Source: an uncultured Pelosinus sp. (GTDB lineage: Bacteria; Bacillota; Negativicutes; UMGS1260). From it: a DNA stretch of 6,183 bases. This document shows, one piece after another, positions 1 through 4,703 of this stretch (position 1 is its first letter; the number at the start of each line of letters is the position of its first letter). The notes under the pieces are model-generated. The model had not been told where the DNA came from. It searched no databases and saw only the letters and a list, made by a program, of their open reading frames with translations. Both the position numbers and the translations under genes were made by a program. The stretch covers positions 1-6,183 of the forward strand of contig URQW01000133.1 of assembly GCA_900550105.1 (NCBI GenBank), given 5' to 3'.

Positions 1-980
1 CGAAAACATGTATAGCAAGTATTTTATTATTTTTGTTTTGCAGTATAGTTGGATCATCCGATCATTTAGCCTTTTGGGAAAAGAATCTCTTATATGAAGG
101 GGAATCACTTTATAATTATTTACAGGTAAAAGAAACGCCTGATAGCATTATTCTTTCTACCAATGTATTGTTTGGCGTTCAATCAATTATGAAAAAAGAC
201 GATAGCCTCACCAAAATGTATTATGATTATGCTCTGGCGGCTCCCGTTATGACTGGTACTGCAACAAAAGAGCCAATGAAAATTTTAGTGATTGGTATGG
301 GAACCGGGACTTATGCAAAAGCGTGCCATAAATATTTTACCAATGCTAAAATCGAAGGTGTGGAAATCGATCAGAAAATAACTGACTTGGCTAGTCAGTA
401 TTTTCAGCTTCCATCAGCAGTTAAGGTGACGACCTACGATGGTCGCGCCTATTTGAATGCCACTAATGAACAGTATGATGTTATTATGATCGATGCTTAT
501 AGGGATATAACGATTCCCTTTCAAATGTCATCTGTAGAGTTTTTTACTATGGTTAAGAATCATTTAACAACAGATGGTGTTATGGTTGTAAATATGAATA
601 TGCATCAAGAAAAGGTAGGGAGTTTAAATCAATACTTAGCGGATACCATTGCCAGCGTATTTGATGTAGTTTATACAATTGATGTGGATGAATCAACGAA
701 TCGAGAACTTTTTGCAACGCAAAACAAGAATGCAGTGAAACGGTTTGAACAAAATACAGCCCAATTAGGCAATAATGATTTAAAAAAACTCATGCAGAAT
801 ATGCAAAAAAAATTAAAACCTTATCATAAAAGTACTTATCTTTTAACAGATGATAACGCGCCTGTAGAGGTTTTAGGAATGCAGATTATTGATGGACTTA
901 TTCAAGAGGAAGTACGTTACTATAAAAGCATTTTTAAAGAACGCGGCTTCAAAGAATTCTTGCAATACATTCTCTTTTAA
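1..980 (+). CDS. Spermidine-synthase-like methyltransferase-fold protein, C-terminal part (5' partial)
   Basis: The frame is open to the left edge (first whole codon at 3), so the N-terminus is missing. A TTG at 33 could start it, but it has no ribosome binding site, and the residues before and after it (KTCIASILLF, then LFCSIVG) form one hydrophobic stretch. That looks like the last membrane helix of a fused membrane/spermidine-synthase protein, or a signal sequence. Numbering from TTG 33, there is an ESLYNYLQV strand (24-32), the glycine-rich nucleotide loop GMGTGT (88-93), the acidic EID after strand 2 (111-113), YDGRAY (135-140) and YDVIMIDAYRD (148-158). This is the Rossmann core of the spermidine synthase family. 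Two acidic residues typical of true spermidine synthases are replaced: T91 stands where GGGDG has Asp, and R157 where DSSD has its second Asp. The fold is clear, but aminopropyl transfer is doubtful. The gene converges on the small gene at 1095-1262 and shares its terminator. Confidence 0.85.
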   Translation, partial: KTCIASILLFLFCSIVGSSDHLAFWEKNLLYEGESLYNYLQVKETPDSIILSTNVLFGVQSIMKKDDSLTKMYYDYALAAPVMTGTATKEPMKILVIGMGTGTYAKACHKYFTNAKIEGVEIDQKITDLASQYFQLPSAVKVTTYDGRAYLNATNEQYDVIMIDAYRDITIPFQMSSVEFFTMVKNHLTTDGVMVVNMNMHQEKVGSLNQYLADTIASVFDVVYTIDVDESTNRELFATQNKNAVKRFEQNTAQLGNNDLKKLMQNMQKKLKPYHKSTYLLTDDNAPVEVLGMQIIDGLIQEEVRYYKSIFKERGFKEFLQYILF

Positions 981-1047
981 TGCTGTAAATTTCATGATTT
1001 TTTCATAGCTTCTTCATAAAACTCACTAAACAAAGCGTACTGCAATA

Positions 1048-1079
1048 AAAAAACACGACAAATTCATGTCGTGTTTTTT
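1048..1079. terminator. Bidirectional intrinsic terminator between convergent genes
   Basis: A perfect 13-bp inverted repeat (1048-1060 with 1067-1079) encloses a 6-base loop. The core is ACACGACA/TGTCGTGT, flanked by an A run on the left and a T run on the right, so either strand gives a hairpin followed by U residues. It lies 68 bases after the stop of the spermidine-synthase-like gene and 16 bases beyond the stop of the minus-strand cysteine-rich gene. It can therefore end both convergent transcripts, which itself argues that the small gene is real. Confidence 0.9.
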
Positions 1080-1094
1080 GTGTATCACTTTAGA

Positions 1095-1262
1095 CTATTC
1101 TAGTTCAGGGCATGAGCTACAGCCGATACAGGCAGTTGCATCCATTGCATAAACATCATCGCAGCGTGAAACACAACAACTGGCGGAATCAAGCGACTCG
1201 TCTTTTTTCAATTTACTTTCGTCCGAAATTTTTAGATCTTGCTCAGTCTGAGATGCAGTCAT
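1095..1262 (-). CDS. Small cysteine-rich protein, 55 aa, ferredoxin-like C-terminal motif, function unknown
   Basis: On the minus strand an ATG at 1262-1260 opens a 55-codon frame ending in TAG at 1097-1095. AGGGGAGG (1270-1277) sits 7 bases before the start, an excellent ribosome binding site. A consensus-like promoter lies upstream and a terminator downstream. The first 28 residues are hydrophilic and rich in Lys, Asp, Glu and Ser, with no signal peptide or membrane segment. The second half holds six cysteines: C29, C30 and C34 in SCCVSRC, and C45, C48 and C51 in CIGCSSCP. The stretch DDVYAMDATACIGCSSCP resembles the run into a [4Fe-4S] cluster site of bacterial ferredoxins, but a full CxxCxxCxxxCP motif is absent. 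It could bind an Fe-S cluster or zinc, act as a small redox protein, or be a peptide precursor, although no modifying enzyme is nearby. I do not recognise a family. The gene call is well supported; the function is open. Confidence 0.75.
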   Translation of the reverse strand: MTASQTEQDLKISDESKLKKDESLDSASCCVSRCDDVYAMDATACIGCSSCPELE

Positions 1263-1302
1263 TATAAAGCCTCCCCTTCGAAATGAAAAATAAATAATAT
1301 CT

Positions 1303-1315
1303 GTTAATAATTAAC
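1303..1315. promoter_or_regulatory. Palindrome over the expected start of the cysteine-rich gene transcript
   Basis: GTTAATAATTAAC is a perfect 13-base palindrome with one central base. It lies just downstream of the minus-strand -10 box at 1318-1323, where transcription should begin (about 1311). A second perfect palindrome, TTATTATAATAA (1316-1327), follows directly and covers the -10 box. The position suits a repressor site. The stretch is almost pure A/T, which makes chance palindromes common. Confidence 0.3.
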
Positions 1316-1317
1316 TT

Positions 1318-1346
1318 ATTATAATAATTGTAATTTGTCAAGTTAA
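1318..1346 (-). promoter_or_regulatory. Sigma-A-type promoter of the cysteine-rich gene
   Basis: Read on the minus strand, TTAACT (1346-1341) is followed after exactly 17 bases by a perfect TATAAT (1323-1318). A TTGACA also occurs (1341-1336), but it is only 12 bases from the -10 box and cannot pair with it. Transcription would start near 1311, giving a leader of about 50 bases. The promoter points away from nspC, so the two genes are divergently transcribed. Confidence 0.6.
1319..1333. promoter_or_regulatory. PerR/Fur-family-type operator overlapping the -10 box
   Basis: TTATAATAATTGTAA matches the 7-1-7 PerR box known from Bacillus (TTATAAT-N-ATTATAA) at 13 of 14 defined positions; the single mismatch is G1330. 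It covers five of the six bases of the -10 box of the cysteine-rich gene, a repressing position. If used, the gene would be induced by peroxide or by a change in metal supply. The surroundings are very A/T-rich, so a chance match is possible, and no perR gene is in the window. Confidence 0.4.
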
Positions 1347-1384
1347 CAGAGCTGACTAGAAAGAAGGGGCACAAAAAAGAATAA

Positions 1385-1413
1385 TCGACAAATGACTTAG
1401 TTTTTGTTATTAT
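1385..1413 (+). promoter_or_regulatory. Likely promoter of the nspC operon
   Basis: TCGACA (1385-1390) and TATTAT (1408-1413) each match the sigma-A consensus at five of six positions, with the ideal 17-base spacing. Transcription should start near 1420, leaving a leader of about 65 bases before the nspC start. The perfect TTGACA at 1445-1450 was not chosen because no -10 box follows it at a workable distance. Confidence 0.5.
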
Positions 1414-1431
1414 TAAAACCATGAGTTTTAA
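1413..1431. promoter_or_regulatory. Inverted repeat at the nspC transcription start, possible operator
   Basis: TTAAAAC and GTTTTAA form a perfect 7-bp inverted repeat separated by CATGA. The repeat touches the last base of the predicted -10 box and spans the expected start site, a typical place for a repressor to bind. Nothing in the window identifies the regulator. Confidence 0.35.
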
Positions 1432-1484
1432 CAGGTTTTTGCGATTGACATAAATATAGCAGCGTTAGACAGGAGTTTTGAGGC

Positions 1485-2588
1485 ATGGAATTTACAACGC
1501 CCTACTATTTAATTGATGAGACGAAATTACTACGTAATTTAAAAATTATTGCTAAAGTACATGAGTTATCAGGTGCAAAATCTGTGTTAGCATTAAAATG
1601 TTTTTCTACGTGGTCAGTTTTTCCGCTCATGCAGCAATATATGGCTGGTACAACATCTAGTTCTTTATTTGAAGCTAAGCTTGGTAAAGAAAAATTTGGC
1701 AAAGAGACCCATGCATACTGTGTGGGGTATACTAAAGAAGATGTTCAGGCAGTAGTGAAATTTGCCGATAAAATCATATTTAATTCGCTATCGCAGTTAG
1801 AACGTTATTATGACGTGGCGAAAAACATTAAAATTGGCTTGCGCGTAAATCCAGGAATAAGCTACTCGCATTTTGATCTAGCTGACCCAGCGCGGCAGTA
1901 TTCTCGTCTTGGCGTAGCCCAGAAAGACGATATTGCACGGCATATTGAAAAACTGAGCGGTTTAATGTTTCATTATAACTGCGAAAATGATGATTTTGCC
2001 GCATTTTCGCAGCAACTTGATCGCTTAGGCGAAGAATATGGCGATTTATTAATCAAGCTTGATTGGATTAGTCTTGGCGGCGGACTTTATTTCACAAAAG
2101 AAGGCTATCCGATTGAAGCTTTCAGTGAAAAATTAGCTGCTTTTGCTAAAAAGTATGATTTGCAAATTTACCTAGAACCAGGCGAAAGCGCTATTACTGG
2201 TTGTACCGAACTTGTTACGCAGGTCGTTGATATTGTTCATAATGAAAAAAGCATTGCTATTGTCGATGCTTCCGTAGAACCTCATATGCTCGATCTGCTG
2301 ATATATCGCCTTGATGCTAAAATAGAAAATCAAAAAGCCGGTAAACATGAGTATATGGTGGCAGGGCGCTCCTGCCTTGCTGGCGATGTATTTGGCACGT
2401 TTTTATTTGATGACAAGTTGTCTGTTGGCAGTGAAATTCGCTTCGCTGATGCCGCTGGCTACACGATGGTTAAGAAAAATTGGTTTAATGGACTGAATAT
2501 GCCATCAATTGTAGTTCGGCGCTTAGACGGAAAAACAGAACTTGTCCGTCAATTTACCTATAGTGATTTCCTAAATAATTTATCATAA
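1485..2588 (+). CDS. nspC: Carboxynorspermidine/carboxyspermidine decarboxylase
   Basis: This cytoplasmic, pyridoxal-phosphate-dependent enzyme removes the carboxyl group from carboxynorspermidine or carboxyspermidine to give the free polyamine, the last step of the route that avoids decarboxylated S-adenosylmethionine. It has the alanine-racemase-like barrel followed by a beta domain, as in diaminopimelate and ornithine decarboxylases. K38 in ALKCFS is the PLP lysine and H163 in MFHYNCEN should stack on the cofactor. The GGG loop (198-200) and EPGE (231-234) hold the phosphate. C297 and D301 in CLAGD are the active-site pair contributed across the dimer, and Y326 lies in AAGYTMVKKNWFNG. At 367 residues it is close to the usual length and intact. 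AGGAG (1471-1475), nine bases upstream, supports the ATG. It is the first gene of an operon with the dehydrogenase 32 bases downstream. The family assignment is firm; whether the product is spermidine or norspermidine cannot be told from sequence alone. Confidence 0.95.
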   Translation: MEFTTPYYLIDETKLLRNLKIIAKVHELSGAKSVLALKCFSTWSVFPLMQQYMAGTTSSSLFEAKLGKEKFGKETHAYCVGYTKEDVQAVVKFADKIIFNSLSQLERYYDVAKNIKIGLRVNPGISYSHFDLADPARQYSRLGVAQKDDIARHIEKLSGLMFHYNCENDDFAAFSQQLDRLGEEYGDLLIKLDWISLGGGLYFTKEGYPIEAFSEKLAAFAKKYDLQIYLEPGESAITGCTELVTQVVDIVHNEKSIAIVDASVEPHMLDLLIYRLDAKIENQKAGKHEYMVAGRSCLAGDVFGTFLFDDKLSVGSEIRFADAAGYTMVKKNWFNGLNMPSIVVRRLDGKTELVRQFTYSDFLNNLS

Positions 2589-2620
2589 AAAACTTTTTTA
2601 GAAGTAAAGGGAGGCCAAAA

Positions 2621-3880
2621 ATGAGAAAAAATGTTTTAATTGTAGGTGCTGGTGGCGTGGCGCATGTAGTTGCTCATAAATGCGCGATGAACAATGATGT
2701 GTTAGGGGATATCTGTATCGCTTCACGTACCCAGCAAAAATGCGAGGCAATCATTGAAAGCGTGTTGCGCAAAAATCACTTGAAGGATAGGTCGAAAAAG
2801 CTGTACTCACGCACAGTGAATGCTTTAGATATCCCGGAAATGATTCAGTTGATTCAAGATACCCAATCAGAAATTGTCATTAATGTTGGACAATCTTACA
2901 TTAATATGGCGGTTTTAGAGGCCTGCATCGAGACAGGCGCTGTTTATATGGATACAGCAATTCATGAAGAGCCTGATAAGGTCTGCGAAAATCCGCCATG
3001 GTATGGAAATTACGAATGGAAACGGAAAGATCGCTGTAAAGAAAAAGGCATTACTGCTATTTTAGGCGTTGGCTTTGATCCTGGCGTTGTGAATGCATGG
3101 TGTGCTTTAGCCCAAAAAGAGTATTTTGATACTATTGATACGATCGATATTCTTGATGTAAATGCAGGCAGCCATGGCAAGTACTTTGCTACTAATTTTG
3201 ATCCAGAGATCAATTTCAGAGAGTTTAAGAAAGTCTGGACATGGATCGATCGCAAATGGGTGCAGCAGAAGGTACATTCTATCCGTGTTGACTATGATTT
3301 TCCTGTTGTAGGAAGTCAGCCGGTATATTTAACAGGTCATGATGAACTTCATTCTCTGTCTAAGAATATAGATGCCAACTCGATTCGTTTCTGGATGGGC
3401 TTTGGCGATCATTACTTAAATGTTTTTTCCGTTTTAACCAATATTGGTCTGACTTCGGAAAAACCAATAAAAATTGCTGAAGGTGTGGAAGTGGCGCCGC
3501 TCAAAGTGTTGAAAGCTCTACTACCTGATCCTTCTTCACTAGCTCCTGGTTACACTGGCAAGACTTGTATTGGTAATTATATTTGCGGTACGAAGAATCA
3601 AGAAGAACGGCAAATTTTCATTTACAATACGTGTGACCACAAGGAATGCTATAATGAAGTGGAAGCGCAGGCAATCAGTTATACGGCCGGAGTTCCGCCT
3701 GTTGCGGCTGCTTTATTAGTTGCTAGCGGCGAGTGGGATGTAAAAACCATGGTTAACGTGGAAGAACTAAATCCGACTCCCTTTATCGAACTTTTAAATC
3801 AAATGGGGCTACCTACAGAAGTAGTGGAAGCACCAAATTCATTTGATGTACCTGTGATTGAAAATCTAGATAACCTATAA
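2621..3880 (+). CDS. Carboxynorspermidine/carboxyspermidine dehydrogenase (synthase), saccharopine-dehydrogenase family
   Basis: The enzyme condenses L-aspartate semialdehyde with a diamine (putrescine or diaminopropane) and reduces the imine with NAD(P)H, giving the carboxylated polyamine used by NspC. The N-terminal Rossmann domain opens with NVLIVGAGGVAHVVAHK, with the dinucleotide loop GAGGVA at 9-14. SR at 35-36, just after the second strand, suggests NADPH. INVGQSY (87-93) and VYMDTAIHEEP (108-118) are family signatures, as is LGVGFDPGVVNAW (148-160) at the substrate-domain junction. At 419 residues it appears full length. AAAGGGAGG (2606-2614), six bases before the ATG, is a very strong ribosome binding site. 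The 32-base gap to nspC holds no terminator, and a good terminator follows the gene, so the two form one operon. Saccharopine dehydrogenase is the main alternative, but pairing with nspC makes the polyamine role far more likely. Confidence 0.92.
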   Translation: MRKNVLIVGAGGVAHVVAHKCAMNNDVLGDICIASRTQQKCEAIIESVLRKNHLKDRSKKLYSRTVNALDIPEMIQLIQDTQSEIVINVGQSYINMAVLEACIETGAVYMDTAIHEEPDKVCENPPWYGNYEWKRKDRCKEKGITAILGVGFDPGVVNAWCALAQKEYFDTIDTIDILDVNAGSHGKYFATNFDPEINFREFKKVWTWIDRKWVQQKVHSIRVDYDFPVVGSQPVYLTGHDELHSLSKNIDANSIRFWMGFGDHYLNVFSVLTNIGLTSEKPIKIAEGVEVAPLKVLKALLPDPSSLAPGYTGKTCIGNYICGTKNQEERQIFIYNTCDHKECYNEVEAQAISYTAGVPPVAAALLVASGEWDVKTMVNVEELNPTPFIELLNQMGLPTEVVEAPNSFDVPVIENLDNL

Positions 3881-3889
3881 AATCTTATA

Positions 3890-3930
3890 AAAAAAACCTT
3901 TTGCGCTTGTATTTGGCAAAAGGTTTTTTT
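3890..3930. terminator. Intrinsic terminator of the polyamine operon
   Basis: A 15-bp perfect stem (3890-3904 with 3916-3930) has the core CCTTTTGC/GCAAAAGG, an 11-base loop and a run of seven T on the right arm. It starts nine bases after the dehydrogenase stop codon. The matching A run on the left could let it work on the minus strand too, although no minus-strand gene runs into it. Confidence 0.92.
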
Positions 3931-3939
3931 CTTATGTAG

Positions 3940-3972
3940 CAGGAAAAGTCCTGTGAAAAGCTAATTTATAAA
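3940..3972 (+). promoter_or_regulatory. Weak promoter-like region before the HMA-like gene
   Basis: The gene at 4009 follows a terminator, so it should have its own promoter between 3931 and 4000. TATAAA (3967-3972) is a fair -10 box, but no convincing -35 box lies 15 to 19 bases upstream. A short perfect inverted repeat, CAGGA-AAAG-TCCTG (3940-3953), occupies that place. This may mean the gene depends on an activator, or that the true promoter is unlike the sigma-A consensus. Confidence 0.25.
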
Positions 3973-4008
3973 GTAAGTAAAAATCATTCTCAAAGAGGAG
4001 GGGTTTGG

Positions 4009-4251
4009 ATGTGTAAAACTTGTGGCTGTGCCGCTGATACCAATATAGAACAGACGAATTTATCGTTAAAAGGGCTGAATCTGATTAATGCTTTGCCTGT
4101 TAAAAAAAGCTTGTTGGGACTTCCCGGTGTGTATCATGTTCATGTCCATGCTTTTAGTGGCAAGGCAGTTGTAGATTATAACCCAGCGAAGACGCCACTT
4201 ACTGATATTGTTGGGCTTCTGACTGATAGAGGTCTTGAAGTCAGCTATTAA
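4009..4251 (+). CDS. Small HMA-like protein with HypB-type CxxCGC N-terminus and no CxxC in the HMA loop
   Basis: AGGAGG (3996-4001), seven bases before the ATG, firmly supports this start. The 80-residue product begins MCKTCGCAAD, with C2, C5 and C7 forming the C-x-x-C-G-C pattern known as the high-affinity nickel site at the N-terminus of HypB. Residues 17-80 read like a heavy-metal-associated (HMA) domain: strand TNLSLKGL, helix, LPGVYHVHVH (38-47), GKAVVDYNP (51-59), helix, and a closing GLEVSY. In true HMA domains the first loop is GMxCxxC; here it is GLNLINA (22-28), with Leu25 and Ala28 in place of the cysteines. H43, H45 and H47 alternate along one strand, so they could face the same side as a second metal site. 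No membrane segment or signal is present. A cytoplasmic metal-binding or metal-sensing role is an inference. Its stop lies one base from the stop of the convergent gene at 4253-4528. Confidence 0.82.
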   Translation: MCKTCGCAADTNIEQTNLSLKGLNLINALPVKKSLLGLPGVYHVHVHAFSGKAVVDYNPAKTPLTDIVGLLTDRGLEVSY

Positions 4252-4252
4252 A

Positions 4253-4528
4253 TCAATCTTTTTGTAAAAACAATGCACGCGCTAGGCGTTTGCTGCTGTA
4301 AACAACACATAAGAGACCAATAAGCAGCCAATAGCCTGCGAAACCGAACAGAGTCCCCAGAAAGAAATTTTTTTTCTTGTGTAGAGAAGCTAGAGAAGTT
4401 CTCGTCTCTTTCTGGAGGAATAGTTTATGGCGCAGATAGTAAGTAAAGGAAAGATAGCCAAGGCAGGTGCCGACAATTTCGACGCGAACCTGATGGGCGA
4501 GTAGCGACTGCGCCAAAGCGTGAGTCAT
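4253..4528 (-). CDS. Small predicted membrane protein, 91 aa, unknown function
   Basis: The frame is open on the minus strand from TTG at 4597, but that TTG belongs to the -35 box of a good promoter, so it cannot start the protein from that transcript. The ATG at 4528-4526 is the better start, with a leader of about 35 bases. Its purine-rich AAGAAAGAAG is a poor but possible ribosome binding site. The product has a moderately hydrophobic segment around 16-32 (VEIVGTCLGYLSFTYYL), a basic stretch with KKK at 51-53, a clear membrane helix around 54-77 (NFFLGTLFGFAGYWLLIGLL) and a basic tail, so it is probably an inner-membrane protein. I do not recognise a family. The convergent stops leave no room for a separate terminator. 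The chief doubt is whether the frame is translated at all; the promoter in the right place raises the odds. Confidence 0.5.
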   Translation of the reverse strand: MTHALAQSLLAHQVRVEIVGTCLGYLSFTYYLRHKLFLQKETRTSLASLHKKKNFFLGTLFGFAGYWLLIGLLCVVYSSKRLARALFLQKD

Positions 4529-4568
4529 AAAACCATCTTCTTTCTTGGTATTTAAACCTCTGCTTGTT

Positions 4569-4597
4569 ATTATGCCCAGTTTTACTGGTTTAGTCAA
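4569..4597 (-). promoter_or_regulatory. Strong promoter-like sequence for the small membrane protein
   Basis: On the minus strand, TTGACT (4597-4592) and CATAAT (4574-4569) each match the consensus at five of six positions, with an ideal 17-base spacing. Transcription would begin near 4562, about 35 bases before the ATG at 4528. This is one of the best promoter matches in the window and does not point at any other gene. Confidence 0.55.
4576..4588. promoter_or_regulatory. Palindrome inside the promoter spacer, possible operator
   Basis: CCAGT and ACTGG form a perfect 5-bp inverted repeat around TTT, wholly within the spacer between the -35 and -10 boxes of the minus-strand promoter. A protein bound here would block polymerase, or could realign the boxes as MerR-type regulators do, although those normally act on 19 to 20-base spacers. 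No regulator gene is present. Confidence 0.3.
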
Positions 4598-4618
4598 TCA
4601 AATAGAGTCAGTTTTAAT
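4591..4618 (+). promoter_or_regulatory. Possible thiD-cytX promoter, divergent from the minus-strand one
   Basis: TAGTCA (4591-4596, four of six) and TTTAAT (4613-4618, five of six) are 16 bases apart. Its -35 box overlaps that of the minus-strand promoter, so the two would compete for polymerase. This is the best plus-strand candidate between 4580 and 4700, but it is only moderate. Transcription would start near 4625 and give an 80-base leader. Confidence 0.3.
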
Positions 4619-4653
4619 TCAAACAAAGGAATGGTTCCAAGAAAGCAGTTACG

Positions 4654-4676
4654 AGAACATCCTATCTGGGTGTTCT
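4654..4676 (+). terminator. Hairpin in the thiD leader, possible attenuator or weak terminator
   Basis: AGAACATCC (4654-4662) pairs with GGGTGTTCT (4668-4676) as a 9-bp stem with one G-U pair and a 5-base loop. TTATTTAT follows, a broken U tract. It lies between the possible promoter and the ribosome binding site at 4691-4697. It could cut short thiD transcription, or end read-through from the HMA-like gene, which lacks its own terminator. Confidence 0.45.
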
Positions 4677-4703
4677 TTATTTATGTAAAAGGGAGAGATT
4701 ATC

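Noticed and set aside
33..35. TTG as the true start of the spermidine-synthase-like protein
   Set aside because: The frame stays open to the window edge, there is no ribosome binding site, and the TTG falls inside a hydrophobic segment, so the gene most likely begins outside the window.
1445..1450. Perfect TTGACA before nspC
   Set aside because: No -10 box occurs 15 to 19 bases downstream, and a transcript from it would start inside or next to the ribosome binding site.
1505..1702. Minus-strand open frame of 65 codons inside nspC
   Set aside because: It lies opposite highly conserved nspC codons, has no ribosome binding site or promoter, and gives no recognisable protein.
2586..2597. A6-C-T6-like stretch between nspC and the dehydrogenase gene as a terminator
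   Set aside because: There is no room for a loop and no G/C core, and the following gene depends on transcription through it.
3010..3255. Minus-strand open frame of 81 codons inside the dehydrogenase gene
   Set aside because: It is the antisense shadow of a well-conserved coding region, with no start signals.
3974..3992. Possible Fur-box half site (AATCATTCTC) before the HMA-like gene
   Set aside because: Only one half loosely matches and there is no symmetrical partner.
4066..4278. Minus-strand open frame of 70 codons over the HMA-like gene
   Set aside because: It overlaps most of the HMA-like gene, which has a much stronger ribosome binding site, and the end of the minus-strand membrane-protein gene.
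4480..4530. GAACCTGATGGGCGAGTAGCG resemblance to part of a TPP riboswitch
   Set aside because: Only a few bases match; CTGAGA and the closing stems are missing, and the stretch is coding on the minus strand.
4595..4597. TTG start giving a 114-residue version of the small membrane protein
   Set aside because: The TTG is part of the -35 box of the minus-strand promoter and has no ribosome binding site. The extra N-terminal residues resemble the first strand of many nucleotide-binding folds, but this is too little to act on.
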